Assembly (NCBI GenBank): GCA_944548615.1
Contig: OX155980.1
Location: forward strand, 4,500,069-4,564,068
Length of the DNA: 64,000 nucleotides
Reading direction: 5' to 3'
Source of the DNA: Micropterix aruncella
Lineage: Eukaryota > Arthropoda > Insecta > Lepidoptera > Micropterigidae
The notes beneath the pieces were generated by a model. That model had not been told where the DNA came from and made no database searches. It saw only the letters and a program-made list of their open reading frames with translations. Below, in pieces: positions 10,904 to 22,596 of the stretch; position 1 is the stretch's first letter; every line of letters begins with the position of its first letter. Position numbers and translations under genes: made by a program.

Positions 10904-11475
10904 TACAGGGTGAGTTTTTAATTAGTGACATTCTTGTAGTGGATGAATCAATAACGAACTAAGCAACTTTTGACAAAAAAAATGTGAAAAACATTTTTTT
11001 TAGTTTAATTTTCTGCACCTGCAAACCGCCCAGCGCTACAAACATTTAGAAAAAGATTGGATTTTTGTATCAAGCGGACCGACCCTAGCCTAAAAAAACT
11101 ACAGTACATCACTTACGACGCGCTACGCACGTACACGTTTTTTACTTAATGTTTCTGTTATTTTAACTTTAAGTTACAGGGTTTTTTGTTATAAAAAATA
11201 GTATAAAAAGCTATGAGCACGATGCTCTATCTAGCGATAGGTAAAATGTCGGTAATATTGTTTATTAGCGATATTTTACCTATCGCTAGATGTCGCAGCA
11301 CGCTCAACGTTTCTCAAACTTTTCTTCAATAGATTATACTTTTCTTCAATAATTTACAAATTTACCAAAAACGTTTTTTTTTTGTTTTTTCCATTTGTTT
11401 AAATTGAAAGTTGCTTACTTCGTCGTACTGATTTACCCACTAGAAGGATGTCACTAATTAAATACTCATCCTGTA
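10904..11475. mobile_element. Tc1/mariner-type MITE with TA target duplication
   Basis: The element (10906-11473, 568 bp) starts CAGGGTGAGTTTTTAATTAG. Its right end, reverse-complemented, reads CAGGATGAGTATTTAATTAG, and the inverted repeat continues for about 40 bp. TA dinucleotides flank both ends (10904-10905, 11474-11475). There is no transposase. A second hairpin lies at its centre. A related left end without an obvious right partner begins at 29157. Confidence 0.75.
11229..11291. repeat. Internal hairpin of the MITE
   Basis: Perfect 19-bp arms (ATCTAGCGATAGGTAAAAT and its complement) surround a 25-nt loop. A degenerate homologue lies at 35137-35199, outside any copy of this MITE that I could bound, so the hairpin may be a separate mobile unit. 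Confidence 0.8.
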
Positions 11476-11479
11476 TATC

Positions 11480-12190
11480 ATATAGATAGTATATATGTAT
11501 AGGTACATAATAATATAACGATATATTATACTCCTATTATATGACATTAAATGTTGGACGGTGTTAGGCAGCAAGGGACTATCCCACAAATTTTAGAGAT
11601 ATGTATGAAACTTAGATTATAATATTACTGCGATTTAAGAGTGCAGAATAGAACCACGTCATAGGAGTAGTTATAAGGCCATTACGCTAACGGAACCACT
11701 AACAAAGGAACTTTTATCAGTTTTTATACCTCATAAAACATCCATGTCTCTTAGTTGCTGGTACCTTTACCATTAAAGTTTCAAGACTAATGATTTCTCC
11801 CTCTCTTTTGTCACAGTCTTCAAAAATTTACGGCTAACGCTTTTGTGATGAGATATAAACTTTTTTATTTTTAAATTTAAGATGCAACATTACAATGTAT
11901 GCGACAATTGGCAATATGAGTGATATTTACGATTTCTTTCAACGTTTTAGTTTGGAATATTTGAATAAGAAATGAGCCTCAAACTTAGTTCTTTTTCTTA
12001 GAATACGCTTTGAGTTGTTTTCTAGCACTTATATATGAACAGCTAATTAGATCTCACAAAATAATCAGTATATAATATAATTCACATTTTCTTTAGTATA
12101 CGCTGGTATTTAAAAAAAAAAACTTAAATTTTCTTAATTTAGATGGCAGTAAGCAAGATTTTCTCATTTTTTTGCATTGAATAAGCCTTA
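11480..12190. other. Unassigned AT-rich DNA
   Basis: Nothing is recognised. A minus-strand frame of 70 codons at 12093-12305 overlaps the start of a family B repeat and is not coding by any motif. Confidence 0.4.
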
Positions 12191-12194
12191 CTTT

Positions 12195-12680
12195 TTTACT
12201 TTCCCGGCAGAGGAAAGTACCGTGAAGGCACTTCTGTGCGTCTGTGTGTTTTCCTCGACGATAGCCTAAACGCTTCATGCGATTGAGCTGAAATTTGGCA
12301 TGCATGCATTATTCGGTCATGGCAAGAATTGAAAAGATCTTGGTTGAAATCGGCCCATCAGAGGGCGCGCTAGTCATACTTCAATCTCGAAATATTGCAG
12401 TTAGAGATTTGAAATTTGGTACACAGTCTGATGCCTTTTTGGAACGAAATCACGTTATCTAATTTTGGTCGGAATAACTCGTATACAAGCGATTCAAAAA
12501 AGAAACCGTCGTATTTAAGAAAATACTTCATAATTTTTGGAAAAATACCCTTTTAATACCACGGAAATACTACGAAATAAAAAAATACTGCTTTTGCTTT
12601 AATAGTCACTTGACACAATCAGTATCGGAGGGAGGGGGGAGGGGTTGTCTTCTTGCCGGGACTTGGGGTGACAACCGTTT
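12195..12680 (+). mobile_element. Family B element copy
   Basis: The copy begins ACTTTCCCGGCA and ends near GCCGGGACTTGGGGTGAC, roughly matching the 15-bp inverted termini seen in the copy at 57471-58680. Internal landmarks are TCGACGATAGCC, GATTGAGCTGAAATTTGGCA, GTCATGGCAAGA, GGCGCGCTAGTCAT and CTCGAAATATTGC. No open frame is conserved between copies. It is most likely a non-autonomous DNA transposon; the superfamily is unknown. Confidence 0.6.
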
Positions 12681-13029
12681 TTTTTTTTCATAATCACTAT
12701 AAAGCAGAGGTTCACTTATAAAATGAAAAAAAAAATAAATTTAAAAGAATTTTTTTTCATAATACAAATTTCTGACATTTTACCTAAATCACGGCTTGAT
12801 TCTGGGAACGATTTAGTTTATAAAGCAATGTATGTATACTGCTTAGTGCAATCCAAATTTTATATATCGCTATGGTTATTTATTGAGCTCTCCGTTTCTT
12901 CTTTTCCGATGCCATTTTGTCAGATTTTTTTCTCTCTATATAGGTAGTCTTTAAGTTTACGCTTATTTCTTCCTTAATTATATTGTATATTAAAACTGCT
13001 AGGAAGGAAAAATGGTTTTGCGAGAATGC

Positions 13030-13700
13030 AGTTCTCTTTATAGCCTATTAGATTGCTCAGCGCCGTACTACGATTTGGCAATCAGAAGTTTGCTACTAAA
13101 CGCAACTTGAAGATGGCACTTACAGTTCCAAAAAAATATTTATTTCTATTATTATGTTCAATATGGCGATTTTTGTGGTATACAGTATTGCTGCACACCG
13201 TAGATATTGCTGCACACCGGTATTGCTGCACACCGTAAACACGCCTATACGGTACAAAATACGAGTAGTAATATAATAACAAACGAATTTTTAAGTCATA
13301 GCTCTTATTAAATTAATATTATTTACATGAAGATGTAAATTTTTTATTTAGTATACAGGTTTTTAAATACCTAATAATTACACACTTAAAATGTTAGGTA
13401 AACCAATAGGAGGCATTCAATCTCTCCGTATTATTTCTGTGATGTAATCAGCCTATATAAAATATGCAATAAATGGGGCTAATATTTGAATGTTATTATT
13501 GTTATCATTGGTTAAAATATTGTTTTTTTTTATAATCGATCAGTCCTTTATAAAAACCATTCATTATCAATGTTCTTATAGATGGTCAAATAAATTGCTA
13601 CGAGTGGCCGTCAATGCTATCAGCGCCTTGTGCGTTTCGCCGGCGCAGAAGGTCAGGGCAGGGTTGCCAAATCGTACTATGGGGTTGTTATCTAATACCA
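13030..13700. repeat. Family G repeat with inverted ends
   Basis: A left block (CGTACTACGATTTGGCAA, near 13064) and a right block (TTGCCAAATCGTACTATGG, near 13666) are inverted copies. Between them lie a three-fold repeat of ATTGCTGCACACCG and a GTAAACACGCCTATACGGTA block. Related sequence occurs at 33740-34290 and 36727-37015. It looks like a degenerate DNA-type element about 650 bp long. Confidence 0.5.
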
Positions 13701-14107
13701 TACATAATCAATGGTTTAATGTAGTCAGAAAAAATGTGATTTTTGCATAATATCTTTCAGTCAACTGTTTCACGCAGTTTTTTGGCGCGAACAACGACAG
13801 TGTGGTTTGCGATCAGCCCTACCCTGTTCGCAATTTAATACATAAATAAATAAAAATTAATAAATATATCGTATGGCCTCAGCTATTATATAGCAGGTAA
13901 TGCCCTTGGAGACATGTGTTTTAGCAGGATTGCGCTTACCAACCGCACTGCCCCGAAATTAAATCGATTGCTATTTAGGTATAGGCATTTACATGTATAG
14001 ATATATTTACAATTTATTTATTTATTTAAGAATTAATTACTATAAAACATTGATCAGCTTACAAAAATAACAGGAACCGAATGGAAAAACCTTAACCTTT
14101 TGCTTAT

Positions 14108-15470
14108 TAAGCAATTGCATAGCTTTTATCGCGGGCCTAGCCCAGCGCGGCGACCGAATGAAGAAATTTCTTAACGAAAATTAATGATTTTAAACTGATA
14201 ATTACGTCTAAACGAGTACTGCTTACGATTCGAAAAAAATATATGTTAAACAAGAACATTTTCCTAATACTCTTAGCTTTGAATATTTTAGATTTTGTTT
14301 ATATTACATAGTGTAATTAATTTGTGAAATTAGGTCTAACCGAACACAAAAACGACTACTACGCAAATACTATCTGGCGTATTATTATGAAACCTGCACC
14401 ATTTTAAAGATAATTTAATTATCTATCTTTTTATCTACGATTTTTTTCGATAAGTCAAAGAATAAAAGAATAATATCCGGTTTTGTTGCTTTATTGAATA
14501 ACATTCGTGCGCGGCGCTCTAGCGGAATTATTCCGAATCATTTGATTCCGAAGCTCCATAAACTTCGGAATAATTTCAACGTTTACCGATAGAGCGCAGT
14601 TATCTGATATCAGAAAAAATAAAATAAATAAATAATTATAATTGCATAAGTTGTTAAAAATGCTATGCAATAGCTTTACCGCGGCAGTCCCCGAGTGCCA
14701 CACGTATTTTTTTTGTTTCTGTCACCCAACTGGGGCTAGCCCGTTCTAGGGTGGACAGGACTCCAATATTACAATCAAGTTTACTTGATTGCTTGGTTGC
14801 TTACAAATGTACAAGTTTTAGTAAAATGCTAATAACACTAAATTGCCCTAAAATATGGTCTTCAAAATAAAATGATAATAAAAAAAAAATACGTGTGGCA
14901 CTCGGGGACTGCCGCGGTAAAGCTATTGCATAGCATTTTTAACAACTTATGCAATTATAATTATTTATTTATTTTATTTTTTCTGATATCAGATAACTGC
15001 GCTATATCGTAAAACGTTGAAATTATTCCGAATCATTTGCGGCTGCGGAAGCAAATGATTCGGAATAATTTAAACGTCTTCCGATAGAGCGCCGCGCACG
15101 AATTTTTTATTCGATAAAGCAAAAAAACCGGATTATTCGGAAAAAATCGTAGATAAAAAGATAGATAATTAAATTATCTTTTAAATGGTGCAGGTTTCAT
15201 AATAATACGCCAGATAGTATTTGCGTAGTAGTCGTTTTTGTGTTCGGTTAGACCTAATTTCACAAATTAATTACAGTATGTAATATAAACAAAATCTAAA
15301 ATATTCAAAGCTAAGAATATTAGGAAAATGTTCTTGTTTATCATATATTTTTTTCGAATCGTAAGCAGTACTCGTTTAGACGTAATTATCAGTTTAAAAT
15401 CATTAATTTTCGTTAAGAAATTTCTTCATTCGGTCGCCGCGCTGGCCTAGGCCCGCGATAAAAGCTATGC
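14108..15470. repeat. 1.36-kb inverted repeat: two opposed MITE copies with a 176-bp spacer
   Basis: The left arm (about 14108-14712) is an inverted copy of the right arm (about 14889-15470). Matching landmarks include CGGTCGCCGCGCTGG, CGTAAGCAGTACTCG, TCGGTTAGACCTAATTTC, ACGCCAGATAGTATTTGCG, TCTGATATCAGATAACTGCG and CACTCGGGGACTGCCGCGG. The arms differ by small indels, for example around the AATCATTTG palindrome. The spacer contains CACCCAACTGGGGCTAGCCC. Each arm ends in CTATTGCATAGC. The arrangement could fold into a very long hairpin RNA if transcribed. Confidence 0.85.
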
Positions 15471-15474
15471 AATA

Positions 15475-15976
15475 AAGCCGCGGTAAAGCTATTGCATAGC
15501 ATTTTTAACAACTTATGCAATTATAATTATTTATTTATTTTATTTTTTTCTGATATCAGATAACTGCGCTATATCGTAAAACGTTGAAATGATTCCGAAT
15601 CATTTGCGGCTGCGGAAGCAAAAAAAAAACGGATTATTTGAAAAAAATCGTAGATAAAAAGATAGATAATTAAATTATCTTTTAAATGGTGCAGGTTTCA
15701 TAATAATACGCCAGATAGTATTTGCGTAGTAGTCGCTTTTGTGTTCGGTTAGACCTAATTTCACAAATTAATTACACTATGTAATATAAACAAAATCTAA
15801 AATATTCAAAGCTAAGAGTATTAGGAAAATGTTCTTGTTTAACATATATTTTTTTCGAATCGTAAGCAGTACTCGTTTAGACGTAATTATCAGTTTAAAA
15901 TCATTAATTTTCGTTAAGAAATTTCTTCATTCGGTCGCCGCGCTGGCCTAGGCCCGCGATAAAAGCTATGCAATAG
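15475..15976. mobile_element. Third MITE copy, tandem to the inverted pair
   Basis: This repeats the right arm of the adjacent inverted repeat in the same orientation, from CCGCGGTAAAGCTATTGCAT to CCCGCGATAAAAGCTATGCA. It carries an internal deletion of roughly 80 bp after GGCTGCGGAAGC. The shared ends CTATTGCATAGC and GCTATGCAATAG act as about 12-bp inverted termini. It is non-coding. Confidence 0.8.
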
Positions 15977-15979
15977 CCT

Positions 15980-16630
15980 AAAAAAACGATGATTTCGGAA
16001 CTTTCTATTACAAAGAAAAAATGCGAAGTGATATTCCAATGTTCGAAAGTTTAATTGTTGGTTTCATCCGAATATCTAAATCGAATATCGACATAATTTG
16101 GGTATGATTGGGTATGATCGGACCGCCAATATACAGAGGTAATGTCCGCACAACCAAAACGTCAGTGCCTCATAAAGAAATCACTTGCTCACTACAAAAT
16201 TCCCAGGACGATAGAAACATCATCCTAGTCGTACTTAAAAACTTTAAGTCTTTATTTGAAGCATTCCTAACATAAATTTTGTTTGATAAATTTCCATTAA
16301 CTTGAATGCGACATCGCGTCGTTCGACTACACTACGTTTAATGTCTCGAAATACCGTGAAACAACGTCCACACCGGTAAACAATAATAATTGTTGCGCAC
16401 TTGATCGTTTCGCTTCCTGCTAGTCGCCAGGCGCAGATAAACATGATCGCAACACGTTAAATGTTTCAGAAACACTGCGAGCTATGTTGCGGTGATACCG
16501 AAATACACTCATTGTTGCAAAGCAGACTTGCGCAACAAATGTCTACCAGTATATATAAACGCCTTTAAATATTTACATTCAGCGAATGATAGGTATTCGC
16601 ACACATATTGTTTAATTTATGCATCTGTTG
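15980..16630. other. Unassigned DNA
   Basis: No recognised element. Small frames of 66 and 101 codons here lack motifs; the latter ends in a TA microsatellite. Confidence 0.4.
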
Positions 16631-16635
16631 TTTGT

Positions 16636-16906
16636 TTAACCCGTCGGACGCCAACAGTGCCTATAGGCGCTTTGCGTCGTTTGACAGATCCGCGCGTAAC
16701 CGTTTTGGCCGGCGCTCATATATATATATATATATATTATATAAATATCAATAATATATATTATATAATACGACTAACAAGATTTATTACCAGGTAACAA
16801 GAGGGAATACATGAAAAAAACGATGTAGTCAGTATTTATTTACAAAATCGACCAAAAAGTTGCGGCGCAGTTTTTTGCTCGCGAAGGCTGGCTTTCGACC
16901 GGTTAA
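16636..16906. mobile_element. piggyBac-type MITE with TTAA target sites
   Basis: The 263-bp element (16640-16902) is flanked by TTAA at 16636-16639 and 16903-16906. The ends are CCCGTCGGACGC and, reverse-complemented, CCGGTCGAAAGC, matching at 9 of 12 positions. It contains a (TA)n tract near 16721-16741 and no coding sequence. The TTAA pairing and CCCG-type ends suggest mobilisation by a piggyBac transposase, but the ends differ from those of the element at 4731-8163. Confidence 0.5.
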
Positions 16907-16909
16907 TGT

Positions 16910-17590
16910 ACCATACCACCGTACAAATATTATTTTAGGTATGCTACGTAGTTGGACGGATTGTAACCCTTCTTAATTCCTTACAAAATGAGAGACATAA
17001 TTTGTAAATCCCTTTGGTTGCTCAAAAAGTAACTTCCATGTACCTCGTTTTTATCTTAAATATGTTTTTTTTATTACCTATTTTTTATTTTCTTCCCTGG
17101 AAAGGGAAATAAATATAAAATATATGTCATTTTATAAACAGCATGTGCTGGTGCTGGGGACTCAATAATTCGATCCTGATAATTCATAAAGATATTTGCA
17201 TACTTTCTGGTAATGGTCTGTGTTTAATACACCGCCACCAAATTACAATTGTAACAGTTTTTTAAGGTGCAATTAGATGAGAGTGATAATAGCTGAAATA
17301 AAAAAAACATTAATTGCTTTTGGAACTTCTCTTGAGAGAACACTGGAGACACTTTTTTTTATTAAAAAAAAAGTTAATTTAAGGATCCGTAGAAGCAATT
17401 TGTTTTTTAGGGTTATTTTTCGAGGGCGTAAGCCTCTAATACGGTTATTAAACATCGATAAAAAATACCAATACATTCTAACTATGGATTTTGAGATTTT
17501 GTTTTTTTTTCTTTCATAAACGCAATTTTCACGTAAATTTGCACATGTTTTTCGTTGTTAGTGGGTATTTTTATTATATATATAATTTTA
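16910..17590. other. Unassigned AT-rich DNA
   Basis: Overlapping small frames on both strands at 17273-17519 have no recognised domain. Confidence 0.4.
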
Positions 17591-17596
17591 TTCTAT

Positions 17597-18347
17597 ACTG
17601 GCCCGTATTCCGTTTTTCGCGGGCTTAAACTAAGCTGGTGCTAAAAATTAAGAACTCAAGCACGTTCGTTATTTTGTTGGTATTCCGTTTCATCAAAATT
17701 AAGAACAGGTCTTAAATCTTAAAATTTCCGTTTTGTCTATTATGGCCGTTCTACAGCGGGGTCTTAATTTTGACAGCTCGCCGCCCAGTCAGTCGCCCGA
17801 TCGCTCGCCGCCGCCCCGTTTCGTGTTTGTGTGTCGATTCGCGTTTCCGTTTGTTTTGAAATAAAATGGCAAACAATAATAAAGAGAATGTGCCTAAACA
17901 AGAATATAGAGAGTGATTTATCATAACCTACAAAAAAAATACCCAGGATTTTCAGGGCAAGATATAGATATGAATAAACGATTACTTGCGTATAATCTGT
18001 GCTCATCATCCCTTCTTCGATTTAAAAGATAATGCTGAGAAAAGTCTTCGAAATCAAAGCAAAAACAAGTTACACGGCTGTCAGACGAAGACTGATCGAT
18101 TTTAGACCGTCCTTAGATAAGACCCCGAACATGACCCATCCACCATGACAGTTGTAGAAACGGAATATGAAAAAGGATCTCGACTGTGCTTAACGTTAAT
18201 TTAAGCACCTGATGATCTCTACATAAGCACGCGCCAGTTAGGACCCATGAAAGGGAATACCAAAACGTCACTTCAAAATTAAGCCTCGTTTTAGCGCCTT
18301 TTTAGACCCTATTTTAGTCACCTGCGAGAAACGGAATACGGGCCACT
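17597..18347. mobile_element. Harbinger-type non-autonomous transposon with 3-bp ACT duplication
   Basis: The element (17600-18344, 745 bp) has inverted ends GGCCCGTATTCCGTTTTTCG and, reverse-complemented, GGCCCGTATTCCGTTTCTCG. ACT flanks both sides (17597-17599, 18345-18347). A 3-bp duplication with GGCC-type ends fits the PIF/Harbinger superfamily. Inside, from 17866, a degraded frame reads MANNNKENVPKQEYRE before a stop. It could be a remnant of the Myb/SANT-like accessory protein these elements encode. No DDE transposase is visible. A related fragment lies at 48840-49320. Confidence 0.7.
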
Positions 18348-19310
18348 GTACACTCAACTTACAATATATGACTATTTTTATACCAGAACATTACGTATAT
18401 CCAGGTAAAAAATCTTTAGACCCCTTTTATTGCGAAAATCCTATACGTTTTGCAAGACGTGCGCCATTCGCCAGCCATAGATTTAGTCACATTTAAAATA
18501 TCTTAAATAGCAATACAAGAATATAAGCCATATTACATAAGCCCCAAGAATAAAGGCTCAAAATTAAATTTTAAATTGTGTATCTTGTCCCTTTTTATTT
18601 TTTGGTTAAAATTCTCCCCCGAAAAAAAATCTCTAGTGCCACCTTTATTAAATGCACTCTAGAATATGTCAAATTATTTCCCCGGAGCCGAAGTAGAACC
18701 TTCACTTCACACAGAAATACTAATAATGAGAATTTGTCCCCAATACTCTCGGCCAATATAAAAATGATAATACAGTCGTTAAAGTAGGGGAATCATAATA
18801 TTAAAAACTGATAAAAATGGCATTGTTGCGACGAGAGTCGGAAATCGGTTCTTCAATACGACAGAATGAGAATTTAATATCAAATCGTCAGTATCTACCT
18901 CGCTGTACTACATGTATTTGACATGAGAATGTTGCAGCTATAATTGTTGCCGCCGATGACAAAGTAAATTTTAAAATTCAAACAAAAATTTTCATATATT
19001 TTGTAAATTTGTAATTTTAAAGTGATATCTTTGTTAAAAACTAGTTCAGATAACTAAATAACTTTGTTAAAAACCCGTTCAGAGTTTCTTGGGCATCTTC
19101 TCTGGCGGTCGTAATCGAATGTCCACACACGGAATTATATAAAATTTAAACGATAATCCGAGCATCAAGAGAGATGAACTGGGTGGCATAAGAGGAGTGG
19201 ATGCCTGAAGCAGGCGTGTGAAGAGTGAGGCAGCTGGAGCAGCTGTAATTGAGAGAGATGGCGATAGACGCTTGTAGATTGGGAGCTAATGGGCGAGCTA
19301 TCGATTGGGA
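18348..19310. other. Unassigned AT-rich DNA
   Basis: No bounded element is recognised. Low-level similarity to other repeats cannot be judged by eye. Confidence 0.4.
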
Positions 19311-19316
19311 GCTAAT

Positions 19317-20612
19317 GGGCCCTTGCTGACTTGGCCACGAAGACCCGTTAGTTCGGGGTCGGTCACACTCGCGGGTCAACACCCATCCGGCGGCCTCCAC
19401 GCATGAAGAGCGAGTCCGGGTAAGACTCTGGCCTTAGGACTAGTTTCCCCCAGGAGTCAACCTTCTGGCGCTACTGGGCGGCCTGCGCACCGTGCGGCGT
19501 AAGCCAATCGATTGTGCATTCTGACTAACAGTCGGGGGAGTCTGGAAACAGTACTGTCTCCTATAGAGGGGAGCTAATGGGCCCATGATGAGGTGGCCAC
19601 GATGACCCATGTGTTCAGGGTCGGTCACACTCACGGGTCAACACCCATCCGATGGCCTCCACGCATAGGGTGCGAACCTGGGTAGGACACTGGGTCAACC
19701 AGTCTCCCCTGGGAATCAAACCTCTGGCGCTCCTGGACGGTCTGCACAACGAGCGGCGCAAGCCAATCGACTGTGCTCTCCGACTAACAGTCGGGGGAGT
19801 CTGGAAACTGTATTGTTTCCTATAGAGCGGGGGTGGTTGTCTACCTTACGGCGACTGCTCTTGAAATGACCATTGGCCATCCGATCCCGGTTCAGAGTCG
19901 GGCAAAGGACGCCTTGGTCTGCGATAGATTCGGTGCACACCGTTTCACCGCTTCGTAAGGGAGAGGACCGCTCAAGCGACCTCGAACTCGGAACCAATCG
20001 AGAGACCGGAGAAATCTGGTCACAATTGGAAGTGAGGGCGCGAGTATCTCGAGCCCGCCGGGTTTATTCCTGGCTCACTCGCGGTAAGGCGTTGAACTCT
20101 CACGGGTTGTGACGTAGCTGGACGTAGGATTGTACTGTCCAAAGTCTTCTACGTTCACTGCAGGGCGACAGAACGACTAATTGTTAAAACGTCCTGTGGT
20201 GACGGGCTCGCCCGTTGTAGTCGACACCGCAAGATGTCTCCTATAGAGCGGGGGTAGTCGTTGATCTTACGGCGACTACTATTGAAACGACCATCGGCTA
20301 CCCGATGCCGGTTGAAAGCCGGACAAGGGATACCGTGGTCCGCGATAGATTCGGTTGACACCGTTTCACCGCTACGCAAGGGAGAGGACCGCGCAATCGA
20401 CCTCGAGCTCGTAACCAGTCGCGAGACCGGAGTAATCTGGTCGCAACTGGATAAGGCGTTGGCCTCTTCCGTGCATGTGGCGGAGCTTGACGATGAACTT
20501 TTTTGTCCTCAGTCTTCTGCGCTCACCTCGTGGGAGACAGAACGATCATATTTCGTTAAAACTTCCTGAGGTGACGGGTTCGGCCGTTATAGTTGACAGC
20601 TCTAGTTGTAGC
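19317..20612 (+). mobile_element. Family A copy A4 (outer), interrupted by copy A5
   Basis: The 5' part (19317-19568) runs from GGGAGCTAATGGGCCC through the CTGGAAACAGTACTGTCTCC block. The 3' part (20235-20612) resumes at TGTCTCCTATAGAGCGGGGG and ends at GACAGCTCTAGTTGTAG. Just upstream a 26-bp partial duplication repeats GGGAGCTAATGGGC. Joining the two halves over one copy of the 14-bp duplication rebuilds the family order. Its own outer target duplication is unclear; only a short TTGTAG is shared by the flanks. Confidence 0.75.
19555..20248 (+). mobile_element. Family A copy A5 (inner, young) with 14-bp target duplication
   Basis: The element is 19569-20234 (666 bp), from GGGAGCTAATGGGCCCATGA to GTCGACACCGCAAGA. 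It is flanked by TGTCTCCTATAGAG at 19555-19568 and 20235-20248. It sits inside another family A copy at a position unrelated to the family's own ends. The 3' region carries GTGACGGGCTCGCCCG, which can form an ACGGG/CCCGT-type stem. Frames on both strands (up to 93 codons) shift between copies, so coding capacity is unlikely. Confidence 0.85.
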
Positions 20613-21479
20613 AAGCATCTATTAAGGCAACAAAAACAGCGTCGTGAGCGATGCACAGGGATTGCGGAAGGGCGCGTAACGCAGTCTGATTGATCGCTCC
20701 TCCGTATACTCGTAAAGCGACCGCTTGCGTTCTAATATCTTTTTGCTGGTTTTTTTTGTACGCGAACTGTTTGTTTTACTTCTTCGAATTCACATTACTT
20801 CTATCAACAAGCTATCGTGGTGTTGCTCATCACATCACAGGCCAACACCTTTCGTTCTTGCGACAGGTGAGCGCTAAGCAGGCGTTGAAATAATTAAAGT
20901 CCGGTCAGCATTAAACCTATAGCGCCAAGAGCGGCGATAACGGTGATGATGAGATTAATGCAATGCGTTTTTATTATTGAGAGAATCCGCGAGTGAGAGC
21001 GAGAATAAATAAAACATGAATTATGAGATGAAATAAACGTCAACAGTTTCAGAGTAGTTAATTATTATATCGCATGTTGCGGTCATTGGTCCGCCGCGGA
21101 GACGTCCGGATGGTAGTCGATTTATTAAGTGAAAACTGCAACCGTTTTCAGATCGTCCAAGAATGTTATGGTAAAAATGGGAGAATTCTCCCTTTCCGTA
21201 AGAATTTTTTCTCGGCGGACCCATACAATCTATCAGTTGTATTCTTTTCTTAGCTGCACTGGCCGTCATGAGAAGGTTCCTGTTGCAAGAGGAGAGCTGC
21301 TCATTCACGTGTATATTTTTCTTAGCGCACTGCATATCCAAGTCTGCGTCGATGATGGATGGCAGACAGAATGTGATGCTTTACTAGTCTGCACTTTAAT
21401 CTACAATGGATTTTGACCCCACCGGCAACCCAACCCAACCGGCAACTGTTGACTTTACATGGCTTGATAAAACTGGATG
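20613..21479. other. Unassigned DNA
   Basis: Overlapping frames of 95 and 106 codons at 21021-21416 on opposite strands have no recognised motif. I see no element ends. Confidence 0.4.
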
Positions 21480-21633
21480 TATTCCCGAGATACATTGACC
21501 ATTGGCTTGCCCAATTGTCATTATAATTCTTATTACCTACGCCTTTGTTTTGTGCTTTAGGTGCGTTGATTGTCTTCAGGTTATCCCATTTTTCCGTTTA
21601 TTGTGTTAAGCTCTCAACACGGGTTTCTTAAAA

Positions 21634-21705
21634 ATCGGTCGGTTGTTTAGTTTAGTTTAGTTTGTCTGGGCTTTTTCCCGCACTTGGCCTCATCGGTCGG
21701 TTGTT
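21634..21705 (-). mobile_element. 44-bp micro-insertion with 14-bp target duplication
   Basis: Within the LINE frame, ATCGGTCGGTTGTT occurs at 21634-21647 and again at 21692-21705. Between them are 44 bp that begin with repeats of TTTAG and end in CACTTGGCCTC. Read on the minus strand this is a short GC-rich stub followed by a (CTAAA)n tail, the form of an extremely 5'-truncated retroposon. Removing it with one duplication restores HGFLKNRSVVTNLAHF. Confidence 0.8.
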
Positions 21706-22524
21706 ACAAACCTCGCTCATTTTACTGACTATACTTTGAGACGTATGGATCGGCGTATTCAGGTGGACGCGATATATACTGACTTCTCAAAGGCCCTTGA
21801 TCGTGTCAATCATGTTGAGCTAATAACTCGTCTGTCGTCTATGGGCACACATGGAGATCTGTTAAGCTGGATAGCATCCTACGTATTCAACCGAAGGCAG
21901 GCCGTTGTCGTTGGTGGATTTAGATCTAGTTTTTTTGGCATTGAGTCTGGCGTTCCACAGGGATCCCATTTAGGGCCTTTGCTTTTTAATGTTTATATTA
22001 ACGACATTGGTACTTGCTTTAATCACTGCGACTATCTCCTTTACGCAGATGATTTGAAAATCTTCATGGGAGTGAAGAACCATGGCGACTGTCAACTGAT
22101 CCAGGAAGATTTCAATCGTTTCACTCGTTTTTGTGAACAGCGTAAGCTTTCTTTAAATGTAGCTAAGTGCCATAAAATCTCATTTTCGCGAAGTGTCAAT
22201 ATGATTATCGTTAAATATACAATTGTCAATGATGAAATTCTGGAAGTAGATCGAGTACTCGATCTAGGAGTCATTTTAGATCGCAAGCTTTTAATGGATA
22301 AGCACATTGATTCAGTCGTCAACAGGGCTTACAGCACCCTCGGTTTTATTATTATGAGAGTGTGTAGACCTCTTAAAAACACTCATTCTTTGACAACGGT
22401 TTATGTTGCATACGTACGCAGCCTGCTTGAATTTGCTTCTAATATTTGGTCTCCACAATATGCTACATACAAGCTGAGGATTGAGCGTATTCAAAAACGA
22501 TTTATACGTCATCTAAATTACCGC

Positions 22525-22596
22525 TTATTTTCCAACGGCTTGTCGTACGCTGAAGCTCTCTTATTTTCCAACGGCTTGTCGTACGCTGAAGGTCTG
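22525..22596 (+). repeat. 36-bp in-frame tandem duplication in the LINE frame
   Basis: Two adjacent 36-bp units beginning TTATTTTCCAACGGCTTGTC differ only in the final codons (GCTCTC versus GGTCTG). They add 12 residues without breaking the frame. Confidence 0.9.
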
